Program-made: the position numbers and the translations under genes | Shown: in pieces, positions 29,881 to 40,618 of the stretch | Layout of the letters: every line of letters begins with the position of its first letter | How positions within the stretch are numbered: the stretch's first letter is position 1 | Assembly: GCA_036346405.1 (NCBI GenBank) | Contig: CM070546.1 | Span: 109,250,826 to 109,314,825, forward strand | Length of the DNA stretch: 64,000 nucleotides | Direction of reading: 5' to 3' | Origin: Phyllostachys edulis | Lineage: Eukaryota > Streptophyta > Magnoliopsida > Poales > Poaceae | The notes under the pieces: model-generated | Database searches by the model: none | The model's input: only the letters and a program-made list of their open reading frames with translations | Told to the model about the DNA's origin: nothing

Positions 29881-32560
29881 GGGTTGCCACACACGGCTTG
29901 TTCCTGGAGGTCCTCTACCCCTTCCCCGAGTTTCCCCTCCCTTCTTCCTCTCCTCTCCTCGGATTTCGAGTTCTTGTCGCCGCCGGCCGAGCACTTCTCG
30001 CCACCATTTACGCTGCCTCCCGTGGGTATACAGCGACACCATCCACACCGGTGGCATCGCGACTTCACGTTCTACGTGGTGCTCCCCTCCTCCTCACAGG
30101 AGCACCGCCGTCCTCTCTGTGGCTGCCGTGCGCCTCCTGCTTCGGCGCCCGCCCGCCTCGGCCATCCTCACCAAGTGACCACCTCTGCCTTTGTTGGGTC
30201 GTCGGCAACCCATTTTTCCCCTTAACGATGACTGTCGTCCCTCCCCTCACGGTGCTGTGCATGATGTCTATGGTGGCCGCCTGGGGCTACTCTGTTCTTC
30301 TCTGTGAGTTGGAAGCTCTCTGTGCTTTGCTCTCCTTCCATGACATGTGGGGCCCTTGTGTAAGCCTCTCATTTCCTCTCCTCTCTTTCCATCCTGCTCT
30401 CACTAGCAAGTGGGCCCATGTGGTCATTCTCTCTTTTGCTTGGCTCTGTAAAAGAAAAGCCAGTACAGTGAGATTCTGGGAATATTTCTTTTTCTATTTC
30501 TATCATTTCATATGATGTCAAACTTCCGGATGTTCGTTCTCCTTCATACGAACTCTGATTCCGTCGATTCTTATTCCTAAATTCATCTAAATTTGTAATC
30601 TCTCTAATATTACTAATTTTATTATTTTTGGATTATTTTTGGATTTGCTTTTATTTGGCCCGTTTTTCATGTGTAGATTTCGACGACTTCGGAGAGTCAA
30701 TTTTTAACGCCGTTTGAGAACAACAACTAATTGAGTAAGGCAAGTTACATCTTTAGTCATGTTTGATTCTAATATTTTTAAATTATTTAAATTCTATTTT
30801 AAAATTACTATTACATGCTTCCTTTTATTCAAAGTAATTTAAAGTCCTATCTTTAAATTGTAGCTAAATCCCATGATACTTGTATAGCCAATTATTGTCA
30901 AGATAGGTAGTATGGAGAACCATTAGAGTGTGATATATTTTTGGAGTTAGAAATAGAAAAGATTGGATGATATTTTCGTGACTAGAAGGAAACAAAAGTA
31001 TATTTGTGGATATACATTATTGTTAGATATTGGATCATATGATTATATTATTATTGGATTGTTGGAATATATTTTGGTTGGATTGTAGAAATATATCTTG
31101 ATTGGATTATAGAATACATTATTGAAAATATTGGATAATAGAAACACATGATTGTTGGATATTGGTTTATAGAAATACATGATTGTTGGATATTGGATTA
31201 TAGAAATATATCTTGGATGGATTATAGAAAGAAATCTTGATGGATTATAGAAAGAAATCTTGGTTGGATTATAGAAATATATCTGATTGAATTATAGAAG
31301 TATATCTTTGTTGGATTATATAAATATATCTTGGTTGGATTATAGAAATATGTCTTGATTGAATTATATAAGTATATCTTGGTTGGATTATAGAAGTATA
31401 TCCTTGTTGGATTATCGGAATAGATCATTGTTGAATCATTGGAAATCTAGTGTCAATAAGATGATCAGATATATGTGTTGAATAAAGAATGAAGTTGGAT
31501 TATTATAGTAAGTTATGATTGGATTTCAGGTCTATTGGTTGAATTGTAGAGAATTGATGAAATTGGTGGAGTTAATTGAATAGTAGTGTTTGGTTGATCT
31601 ACAATTGTTGGTGGATTAATGTATACCATAATATGGTGGATCAATAGACATAATAGATTGATTTGGAGAGTATGATTCTAAATATTAATTGTTGACTTGT
31701 TGATCTTAGAGATCACAGTTCTTGGACATCAATCCCTCACACCTTGTCGTCCTAGTTAAAACTCTAGTCAATACAATAGTACTGACAAAGTGTTCTTGTT
31801 GAAAAACTTTATGCTTAGACAAAGCTTAGACAAAAAATATTGAATTTAGGGAGTTTAGCCAAATGTTCAAGTTTGATTTAAAATAGGGCTATGGTATTGT
31901 TTTACTATGGAAATTTTAGAAAATGATTTAGCTTGGAAAATAAATAAAAGTTGGTTTAGATTTGGGTAAAATGGATGTTTAGATGGTGCATGTTGATACG
32001 CAGGATCGATTCATTTCTATGATCGAGACTAGGGTTTTATTGGAAGTCGTCCAAGTCAGTTAAGAGCCGATCTTCGAGCCGTATCTTACTAAGCTCCACC
32101 GTACTACCATAAGTATGACGTGAGACGGACTAGGCTAAATAATTTGCAACGTTCCATTGTAGTTGTGCCATGTTGATGCGCGGGTGTCAAAATGACCTAT
32201 TTTTTTTATATATTCTCACATGACGTGAGAGGAGGCTTAATTCTGACGGATGGTTCCATCCAAAGGAAACGAAATCTTAGCGGACATGACTACTTTGGGA
32301 TGACACATTGTAACGACTTTGTGATAATCACTTAGTCGCACAACTACGGAAGTGTGTCAGGCGGACATTATAAGATGATTATCTCTTATGGGTAAAGTTG
32401 TATAACATCTGCAGAGTGTAAAACTATTCGAATAACCGTGTTCACGGTCATGGACATGTTGAGCAAAGCCACTCAAAATTAGATTTTGGTTTTAATTTCA
32501 AAAGATTGTATCAAATTGATGATGATTAAAATTTCTAAATAGTACTTTATTTAATTAAAG
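29881..32560 (+). repeat. Diverged long-LTR sequence related to the palindrome arms
   Basis: A GC-rich leader (29900-30450) is followed by blocks shared with the palindrome's right arm: TCCGGATGTTCGTTCTCC near 30525, TTCGACGACTTCGGAGAGTC near 30677, AAG|GCAAGTTAC at about 30740, and, after a tandem repeat, GCAGAGTG and TGTTCACGGTCATGGACA near 32439. Similarity fades near 32560, before the acceptor-like end. The plus-strand frame at 29697-30515 (272 codons) crosses this leader and has no recognisable domain. Confidence 0.55.
31010..31445. repeat. 24-bp AT-rich tandem repeat (GGATTATAGAAATATATCTT)
   Basis: About 15 units of 23-26 bp with consensus TTGGATTATAGAAATATATC and small variations, inside the LTR-derived region. 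Minus-strand frames here (YNPTKIYLYN-type repeats) follow from the tandem array. Confidence 0.85.
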
Positions 32561-33353
32561 ACCGCAGGTCCTTCGTGGTCGTAACCCCTAAGACAAATAA
32601 CCCCCTGATCGTAAGGATTTCAGAGGTTACTTTATGTATATCCTGGTCGGAGAGGTCATATGTCTGTTACCCGACCAGATGAATGCTTATAGGAGCCAGT
32701 TCCAAGTATATCCTGTGAAAATGCCACAAAACTTCCGCCCGACCGCCCAGATCTCGGCAAAGTTCACCTCGCACGCCAGCGTCTACTGGCCGGTGTCCGG
32801 GTTGTTCAGCGTCGGTTCCATGTCCTGACCATCGGAGTTCCGCCCGGGGGGTAGCTCTCGGGGAAGTTTGGTTAGTTTGCGCTGTATCGTACGTGTGTGT
32901 ACGTGTCCTTGTCTTTCCTAGGAGCGGTGGCTAATGGTTAGTCTGCCGTGCAGTGCCTGTGTCGTGGGCCGCTGCTTGTGCCCTCGGCGCGGGCCGCGCG
33001 GCGTTGTTTTGCTGAACGGCCGGGCCGGAAATACTTGCGCCGGCCATACGCTGTGTTCTGGCCTGGCCGCCGTGTGGCATCACGCGGCGCAGGTTGTGTG
33101 GGATATCATTTTCTGTTAAGTCCAACAATAAGCCAGTACGCAACTACGAAGTCACTAGGTAAGGTGTAGGAGCCAAAACCATCTAGCTAGCATCACGGCA
33201 TGCACAATTCATCGATGCAGAACTGTGCATGTGAAGAATTCGAAATTCACCTCTAACAAAAACTGAAAGCTTTCCCTTTTTTTGGAAGAAAAAAAAATCC
33301 CATGCACCCTAAAGTAACATTTTATTAATCAATGTCTGATATTCTTTTGAGTA
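32561..33353. other. Unassigned, with a GC-rich segment
   Basis: Starts with CCTTCGTGGTCGTAAC and CTGATCGTAAGG, again close to the 29-bp satellite unit. From about 32690 to 33120 it is GC-rich. A plus-strand frame ending at 32826 reads QNFRPTAQISAKFTSHASVY and then WPVSGLFSVGSMS before a stop. It looks like a real coding fragment, but I do not recognise the family. It could be the end of a captured or decayed host gene. Confidence 0.3.
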
Positions 33354-33361
33354 GAGGTACC

Positions 33362-33788
33362 TAGGTGTGCAAACCGAGCGGATAATTTCCGTTCGAGCGA
33401 ATTCGGAAGAGATAAATGAGTATCCGACACTATCTGTGTCTGACTCTGACTCTGCGGAAAAATATAGAATATGATACCGGATGAGCGGTATACATCCATA
33501 TGTATCCGTATGTCAGGTGGTATGAGGAGGTCTGTTGTGACTTCACTTAGGAATATGATAACATGTAGGCGGATTGCCGCATCTGAGCATGTGAGGAATA
33601 CAGAGTGCTCTTCCTTTGTGATTAGTCTGTCCATGTTCGTTCTAATTTCACCCCTACTGTCCAGTGTCTTGTGTAGGAGTGCAAGAGAAATAGGTATCCG
33701 AGCACTATCCGTATCCCAGTCCAAAAAAAAAAGAAATAGAATACAAGATGAACAATATCTGTCTGTATCCGCTTCGATTGCACCTCTA
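33362..33788. mobile_element. hAT-type MITE (427 bp)
   Basis: The left end is TAGGTGTGCAAACCGAGCGG; the right end, complemented, is TAGAGGTGCAATCGAAGCGG. Subterminal GGTATCCG/CGGATAC repeats are present on both sides. The flanking octamers GAGGTACC (33354-33361) and GACATACC (33789-33796) match at six of eight bases, as expected for an old 8-bp TSD. No coding. Confidence 0.7.
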
Positions 33789-33796
33789 GACATACC

Positions 33797-34229
33797 ACTG
33801 GTACTTTCTAAGCATCATAAAACATCTCGTTGGTCTATTGTTAGCTCTGCTTGCCGGTATGTGCAAATCTGACTCTTCAGGTACAGTGAGTTGTTTTCTC
33901 GTGAGTTTATATATAAATTGTTGGGAATGGATGTGGTCAGCGTTCCTTTGCCCCCATCCACTACACTATCATCTGGTATCTTGCTTGTGATGATTCTTGT
34001 ATCAATTGTTGATCATGTCGTGCGTTTGTGCTTTGTTTCCTCCTACTCACTTCTTCAGATTCTTCAGATTGCTGCTGGGCTTAAGGTCTTAAGCTTTATC
34101 CTCATTCAGGTGAAGATTGATGATGCAAGTTCCCTTGGATTTGTTCCACTGGATGTACATACAAAAAATCTAAGTTAGAAATTTATTTTGCCGGAGTTTG
34201 CTTGTACTGTTATGTTGAGTGATTATATT
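33797..34229. other. Unassigned spacer
   Basis: Sequence between the hAT MITE and the copia LTR. Short frames (for example 33891-34178) have no recognisable domain and no known gene was seen. Confidence 0.3.
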
Positions 34230-34234
34230 CTCAT

Positions 34235-34307
34235 TGTTAGATGTATATTATTAACTGTGTATTTTCGCCATTGTATAAGGGTTATCTGCATATATGCCAT
34301 ACTTGTA

Positions 34308-34389
<82 letters not shown>

Positions 34390-34429
34390 CTCATTGGCCT
34401 CATGATGAATACAATCGATATTCATAACA
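34235..34429 (+). repeat. 5' LTR with (TA)n expansion
   Basis: 195 bp against 128 bp for the 3' LTR. The difference lies in the TA repeat (34309-34386). Confidence 0.9.
34309..34386. repeat. (TA)n microsatellite
   Basis: About 39 uninterrupted TA dinucleotides inside the 5' LTR. The 3' LTR has only TATTTATATATATT at the same place. Confidence 0.95.
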
Positions 34430-34441
34430 TGGTATCAGAGC
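34430..34441 (+). other. Primer binding site (initiator Met tRNA)
   Basis: TGGTATCAGAGC directly after the 5' LTR, complementary to the 3' end of tRNA-iMet, the usual primer of plant copia elements. Confidence 0.9.
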
Positions 34442-35039
34442 AAGGTTAGAGTTAGGGTTTCCTCACGTGTTTTCTCACATGGCCGATGGCCGCCTCGGTA
34501 TATATTATCGCTTCGCCGCTCTCGTTGCCGCTGCTCCTCGCGTTCTTCGTCTTCGTTCGGTGCTTCATCGCCGCCCGAGCCACCTGCGATCGTCTGCAAC
34601 CGTTGATGATGTCGCGCATCTCAGATCTGCCTTCGCCTCCGTCGCCGAGAACACTGCCGTGTCGCCGGAGGTCTTCCGCCGCCTACCTTAGCTGTGAGGT
34701 CTTCCGCCGTCGCCGGGTCTTCCTCCGCCGGGGCTATCGCCGCCGTCGGGTCCTCCGCTTTCGCCTCCGCCTCTTCGCTGAGAGCCGCTGGCCGCCACGG
34801 AGAGCTTCGAGCCGCCGCCGCCGCTTGTCTCGGCTCAATCAGCGTCGCCGCCGTGTTATTGACTGCTTAGCTCACGCCGCCATTGCCAGGGGAACCCTAG
34901 TTCCCTCGTCGCGCGTCGCGTTGCTCGCAGGCCAAGTGCGGTTAGTGGGCCGAAGTCCTTCGGCCCTTTTAGCCAGTTTTAACCGGCTCGAAAAAAAATA
35001 GTATGTCGTTCTAACCGTCGCGCCGCTTGTTAGACTTCA

Positions 35040-35643
35040 TTGTATTGGTCGCCACGCCGTCCAACGTCGCCTACCAATAGGCATTGTTTCCGTTCCTCGC
35101 TGCCCGGTGATCTTCAATGGCCTAAATTATCGAGACTGGTTTCAACATATGCGCCTCCACATGCGTGGTCAGCGCCTTTGGGAGTTTCTTACTGCCGAGT
35201 TGTTTTATCCGCCTCGCCCTGCTCTGCCTGCTGAGCATGTACTCCCGAATGATGCTTCCAAAGACGCTCATACAAAGGCATCTGGGGTTTTTGAGGTTGC
35301 TATGGAGACTTTTCAGACTCAGTATGCTGCCTACAAGACATGGATTGATGAGGATGCTCGTGCCTCTGCTATTCTGGTTGCTAGCATGGAGGTGCAATTC
35401 ACTGGAGATGTGGTCAGTTTGGCTTCAGCACAGTTGATGTGGACACACCTACGCAACCGCTACGAGCCGTCTAGTGATTCGTTGTATCTTTCTTTGTGCG
35501 TCAGGAGCAGTTGTTGCAGTAGGGAGATGCCCCTGTGGACGAATTCTATGCCCAATTGTTTGCTATATGGCGTCAGGTTGACTCTTTGGGACCAGATGTT
35601 TGCCACAAAAGCTCTAACAGCTCCAAAGAACCAAACTTTATGG
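35040..35643 (+). pseudogene. Copia gag fragment
   Basis: Frame from about 35107 with FNGLNYRDWFQHMRLHMRGQ, then LWEFLTAELFYPP and ASILVASMEVQFTGDVV with AQLMWTHLRNRYEPSS. This is the N-terminal half of a plant copia gag (UBN2/DUF4219 type), the structural protein of the cytoplasmic particle. A frame change near 35500 is followed by loss of the remainder. No zinc knuckle remains. Confidence 0.8.
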
Positions 35644-35781
35644 TTAGTTGAAGTTCGGTTTAGTCATTTTAAACACCCAAATTCTGAAAATCTCAAGTTA
35701 AGTTTCGAATTCTCATCAAAACAAAATGGTTCTTTTATTTTAAAATTTTTTCAAAAAGGCTCAGAAAACCAGGGTGTTACA
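35644..35781 (-). repeat. Inverted fragment of the TGTAACACCC LTR inside copia
   Basis: The minus strand starts TGTAACACCCTGGTTTTCTG and matches the first 140 bp or so of the LTR at 26812, including CATTTTGTTTTGATGAGAAT. It begins exactly at the LTR terminus and stops without one. It joins copia gag to copia pol, so it may mark a template switch or a repaired deletion. Confidence 0.8.
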
Positions 35782-36360
35782 GTTTCTGTTCCCACTCAAC
35801 TCCACTATAGTCATATTCTTCGTGTTCTACGATATCTTCGTGGAACCATCACTCGTCGTCTATTTTTCCCTCGCTCTAGCTATTTACACCTCCAGATATA
35901 TTCTGATGCCATCTGGGCTAGTGATCACTTTGATCGCCGGTCTCTTTCTGCTTATTGTGTTTTTCTTGATAGTTCTTTCATTGCTTGAAAGACTAACAAG
36001 CAGACAACAGTTTCTTGTTCGAATGCTGAGACTGAGTTGTGAGCAATGGCTTTGTTGATAGTAGAGGTTACTTGGCTACGGTGGTTACTTGAGGATTTTG
36101 GTGTTTCGGTTTCAGCACCTACTCCTCTTTTGTCTGACAGTACAAGGGCTATTACCATTGTTACAAATCCGGTGAAGCATAAGCTTACTAAGCATATTGG
36201 TGTTGATGCTTCCTATATGCGAACATAGGTGCAGGACCAGGTTGTTGCTCTTCAGTATGTGCATTCAGAACTTCAGTTAGCAGACTTCTTCACAAAAGCA
36301 CAAACTAGAGCCCAGCACAGATTCTATCTCTCCAAACTTCATATTGTTAATTCACCATAA
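35782..36360 (+). pseudogene. Copia pol end: RNase H fragment
   Basis: HILRVLRYLRGTITRRLFF, YSDAIWASDHFDRRSLSAY and FTKAQTRAQHRFYLSKLHIV are the last part of a copia polyprotein. It contains stops (after DSSFIA near 35988, near 36040, and after SYMRT near 36228). The upstream RT is absent, so no enzyme can be made. Confidence 0.85.
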
Positions 36361-36372
36361 GTTTGAGAAGGA

Positions 36373-36500
36373 TGTTAGATGTATATTATTAGCTGTATAT
36401 TTTTTCTATTTTATAAAGGGTTACCTGCATATATGACATATCTATATTTATATATATTGACCCATTGATCTCACGATAAATACAATCGCTATTCATAACA
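36373..36500 (+). repeat. 3' LTR of the small copia element
   Basis: 128 bp, preceded by the purine-rich GAGAAGGA. Contains TTTATAAAGGG, the TATA-type box. Confidence 0.9.
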
Positions 36501-36505
36501 CTCCT

Positions 36506-38540
36506 TACGGGAAAAAAAAACAGAGACTAAAGAAGGAGAGACGGAACGGGCCCAACCAGTAGCAAAGTACCAACAACAGTAGCAGCAGCAGCAGCAGCCA
36601 TGCCTGCCCCCAAAATGGACATGCCGTTGGTTGGTTTGGTGCGCCGATACGCAGCGTAACCGGTTGCACTGGACCGCTCTTTCGACTTGAAAAAAAAAGT
36701 GGGGCCAACTAATCCACATAGATTGCAGCATTGCATTTCACTCACACAGTATAGAAAAAACATTGCACTTCGCTTCTTTTTCATGGTCCTGCCTGCACCG
36801 TGCATGCTCTCTTCGCCGGAGCATGCAATCGCAGTGGTCCTCTCATTCTGTGGTGCTGTGCGTGCAGTAGTAGGCTTGGCCCTTGGCCAGTGACCACCCA
36901 GCCCTGACCAGGATAGGTCGTCCTTTCTCTCAGCATTTTAAGTGCAAGAATCCATGGTCCTCTCTCCTCTCAGACCACCGGCACCGAATGGGGACTTGAG
37001 ATACTTGCCGAGCTTCATCATTTCGTATCATGGAGCCATGGCCTCGTGGCCGGCTATTCCGTGACGCTCGGTGAAAATGAAATGATTTTAATGTTTGCAG
37101 AAAGAAAGGAAGAAAGCATAAAGTAATTAGGCCATGTTTTTGTCTGCAAGAATTATGTTGAAATTGAGTTGCTTCTCGTAAAATTCTCGTGGATTTGCTA
37201 TGTTCCAAACAGGCTATCAAGGTTGCATTTTGGAATAGAGGAACCGAGGAACGGTTCAGTATCTACTAGTCGACGCTTTGTTCCCTACGAAATTGCTGCA
37301 AGCTTCCTGTGTAGTTAGAATTTTACCCATATTGTAGTTAGAAGAAAAGGGCAAGATTATCAATGACTTTGTTATGTGGCTATTCCATCCACTGAATTAA
37401 CTCATAATTGTCCTCAAGAAGTATAACCTTGAACTAAGGTTTGCACTTGCTTTCCCCCCAAAAAAAAGAGCCTAGAATGCAAGGTGAGTAGTATTATTCT
37501 AAGGTTGACGGTCCTGCCGAAGTGCCGACACGTACGCACCAATCCCAGCTCCATGTTCTCGTTCTGTGCCGTGCCGTCACTATCGCTGTCCGTAAGGGGA
37601 CAGCACAGTGTCATACCCACATCGATCCTCGCGAGATACGGTGGGCTCCAGCGCCGGTGTCCGACCAAGGGAGGGATCTCCTCCTCCTCCTATCGCCGCC
37701 GTGAGCCACAGCACGGACCAGATCGCGACGCACGTACGTCCTCCCAATCCGCCGTGCGCCGGCGATCGTGACGCGCATCCGTGCATGGTTGCTGTTGCTG
37801 TTGTGGACTCCGTGGCTGCAATGCGGTTGCAAACCGGTACGACGCCGTCCTTTTCAGCAGAATGCAAGGCTTGGACTCTTTCGTGGTTGCAATGTAATGC
37901 CGTTGCAAACCAGTACCGGTAGGCGGTACTACCACTTCTCATTCTCGACGAAATTCTCTAGGAACTTATGTGAAATTCCTGCGGTTTTCAAACATATTCT
38001 AATTGCATCGCGTACTGACAACACAAAGATTCCGTTATATTTAGGAGTGCTGCCTCTCACATTTTCATAATTGTACAGCTGTTGTTAATGTATTGCAAAC
38101 TGAATCGATGGTCAAAGTTTGTTATTCTCATGGAGGAAAATGTGCGCGGGTTCTCTTGCGCTGGTTTTTTCCGAGCTGTGCTGCTGTCAACGTGTGATGA
38201 GCACTAGGCCAACAAGTTTGGTTAGAGATAATCAATCGTTCATAGATTTCATACACTAATTAAGAGGGAAACTAGCTTGCTTCGCAGATTCCGAGATCAT
38301 GTGGTCGCGATAACGCCAGCCCCTGCCACGAATCTCTCCAAGGTATATCTAGCTAAGCTGCAAGTACATGTGCGGCTCATGACACACGCCCTGTCACACG
38401 AACAGGACCAGCCAAGCTGCTGCTGCTGCTGCTACCCCACATGAGTACATTTGTGGGTTCATGGCACGTTCTGCACTGCACACAACCGATCTCGGCAAAA
38501 TTATCTTTTCAGCTGAAGCTGCACACCACTCTGCGTACCA
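36506..38540. other. Intergenic; nothing recognised
   Basis: Mixed composition, with a short (AGC)n run near 36578-36600 and CTGCTGCTG near 38416. Open frames on both strands (for example 37580-37942) lack domains and overlap one another. No element ends were identified. Confidence 0.35.
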
Positions 38541-39716
38541 CTGCTCACAGTAGACCTGGATGTCGGTCCGTGCCGTGCTGCCAGCACAGGCGCGACGGGC
38601 CACAGGCCGTGGCTAGCCGTGGCAGCACGGTCCGGCCAGTTTATCGGGTCATGTCGTGCCAACATGGACTGCCATGAGCGAGGCCTGGCATGGCACGTGG
38701 GCACGCCGGGCTGCAATCGGGCCGTGCCGGCACGACCACGGCAAACGATGTTATATGTGTACCTTGGAAACCACTACCACGCTTGTCTGTCTCCGTCGTC
38801 GTTGTTGTCGTGCTTGCCTGCCTCCGCCACCGCCAGGCCATGGTCGCCACCGCGCTTACCCATTGCTACTAGGCCATGGCCGCCGCCGCGCTTGTCTGCT
38901 TCCCGACGCTGCCACGTTTACCATGGGAAAGAGGACGGCAGAGGGGGTCAAGGTAGGGGTGGCCGGATCTAGTGCCTAGGGAGGGAGAAGTGGGGAAAAG
39001 AAAGTAGGAGGGAGAAGAGATGAAAAGAAAGTCCATGCGTGTGTGTTCAACTGGCTCGGGTGGATTATGAAGTGTTGTGTGTTGTTATGGAAAAAGGGAG
39101 TGTTGTTATGGAAAAAGGGAATGTCAAGTCAAATGATCAGGTGGAGAACTAGCCCATTAATTCCCTTTAGACTAACTATGATAAAAGGGGAAAGAGAGAG
39201 AAATGCTGAAATTTAAGTAACTACGCAAAAATATGGACACGCAAATATTTGGGGGAAAGTGAAATTTCCTTAGTATTTTACATATACAATGTTACTGCTT
39301 CGTTAAAAACTTTGCGTCTTAGAGTGGGGTTCCTGGTAAGGAAAAGAGTATAGCAATAACATGCATAACTACTAACTACTCTTAAATGTTGAGATCGTTC
39401 ATGCATTCTAGGTTAGCGTATATCTGCACGATCTCGGGATCCTCTAGTTGATGTTGTTGTCACTCTTTTGCCGATTCCTAGTTCTTGACGCTGATAATTA
39501 TTCCCACAATCTTGGGCGTGATAGATGACCTTTTTTCTTCAATTATTCTCCCTACCATGTTGAACATCACTTGCGAAGAGACGGTGGACACTAGAACCAG
39601 AAGAACATCCCGTGCGAGCGAATCTTTGTTCGACGCGGGTACTGATACCCACGTCTTCGCTACGGTGCATCTTCTTGGTCTGCGGGCCTCGCGTCTTTCT
39701 CCATGACACATATGTA
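38541..39716 (-). pseudogene. hAT element remnant with transposase C-terminus
   Basis: Minus strand 39711-39478 reads SLARDVLLVLVSTVSSQVMF and NMVGRIIEEKRSSITPKIVG, the hATC dimerisation block, matching the C-terminus of the transposase at 9694-9942 in arrangement. The flank near 39300-39370 also resembles the sequence just inside the left end of that element. GC-rich GGGCCGTGCCGGCACG repeats (38560-38740) look like hAT subterminal repeats. The rest of the transposase is missing. Confidence 0.65.
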
Positions 39717-39724
39717 CCCTAGCT

Positions 39725-40610
39725 TAGGGGTGGATAACGAGCTGGCTCGGCTCGACTCGTTAAGGCTCATTAAGAAAACGGGCTCGGCTTGGCTCGTTAA
39801 GATAATGAGCAGAAACCCAGGCTCGGCTCGGCTTGTTAAAAACTTGAACTCGGCTCGTTAGGCTCGTTATCAATAAACATAGTGAAAATCTTAAAATGTA
39901 AAGAACAATTCAGCCATTAACCACCCAATGACCTAAACATGCGCATGCTGATGCCTTATTCAACCAAACACATGCATGGCAATTCTAAAGAAAATAGTAA
40001 CATAAGCAGCAAGTGTTCTTTCAACTAAACACAACAAAAAAATTGAGACGGCGGTAGAAGAGGGAGGCCAGGACCGGAGGAGGAGGAGGCAGTGGCGGAA
40101 GAGGGAGGCCGGGAGCCCGGGACCGGAGAAGGAGCCAAGGAGGCAACGGTGGAAGAGGGAGACCGGGACCGGAGGAGGAGGCGATGGCGGAAGAGGGACT
40201 GAGGGAGGCCGGGATCGGGAGGCAGGCTGAGGGCCGTGAGGCGGAGGCCACCACCTGGCCGGCCGTCTGATGTGGCCGCATGAATGGGGTAGTGGGGTGC
40301 AGGACGGGGTCACGGGGACAGTGTGAATCAATCAGGGACAAGAGCACAGTCATAGAGAAGGAAGGGAGTGGGTTACGGTTGCGCTGCGCCTGCCGCCTGC
40401 GCTACTGGGCTTGGGCCTGCGACTGTGAGCAACGCTGCGACGATGAAATGAACCGAGCCAAACGAGTTAAACGAGTAACTCGTGAGCCAGCTCGGCTCGG
40501 CTCGTTAACAAAACGAGCTTTTTTGCTAGCTCGACTCGACTCGTTAAGGGACCGAGTTCAAGCCAAGTCGAGCTGGTTCGTGAGTTTTGAGCTTTTTTTT
40601 TCCATCTCTA
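39725..40610. mobile_element. Non-autonomous hAT with CTCGTTAA subterminal repeats (886 bp)
   Basis: The left end is TAGGGGTGGATAACGAGC; the right end, complemented, is TAGAGATGGAAAAAAAAAGC. Many GGCTCGGCTCG and CTCGTTAA motifs lie at both ends. The flanking octamers CCCTAGCT (39717-39724) and CCCTAGTT (40611-40618) match at seven of eight bases. The interior (40040-40260) is a purine-rich GAGGAGG / GGAAGAGGGAGGCCGGGA repeat without a gene. A second, shorter family member is at 54787-55243. Confidence 0.85.
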
Positions 40611-40618
40611 CCCTAGTT

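Larger units (their letters stand above)
34235..36500 (+). mobile_element. Internally deleted Ty1-copia element with both LTRs
   Basis: The 5' LTR (34235-34429) and 3' LTR (36373-36500) share TGTTAGATGTATATTATTA at the start and ATTCATAACA at the end. A PBS TGGTATCAGAGC follows the 5' LTR and a purine-rich tract precedes the 3' LTR. TSDs are CTCAT (34230-34234) and CTCCT (36501-36505), one mismatch. The interior is a GC-rich leader, part of gag, and the end of pol; protease, integrase and most of RT are missing. A piece of an unrelated LTR lies at the gag-pol junction (35644-35781). Confidence 0.9.

Noticed and set aside
29697..30515. 272-codon plus-strand frame as a gene
   Set aside because: It begins in the GGACCTCC repeat and crosses an LTR leader; no recognisable protein family.
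34486..35001. Arg/Ser-rich frame before copia gag
   Set aside because: Lies in the untranslated leader of the small copia element, between PBS and gag.
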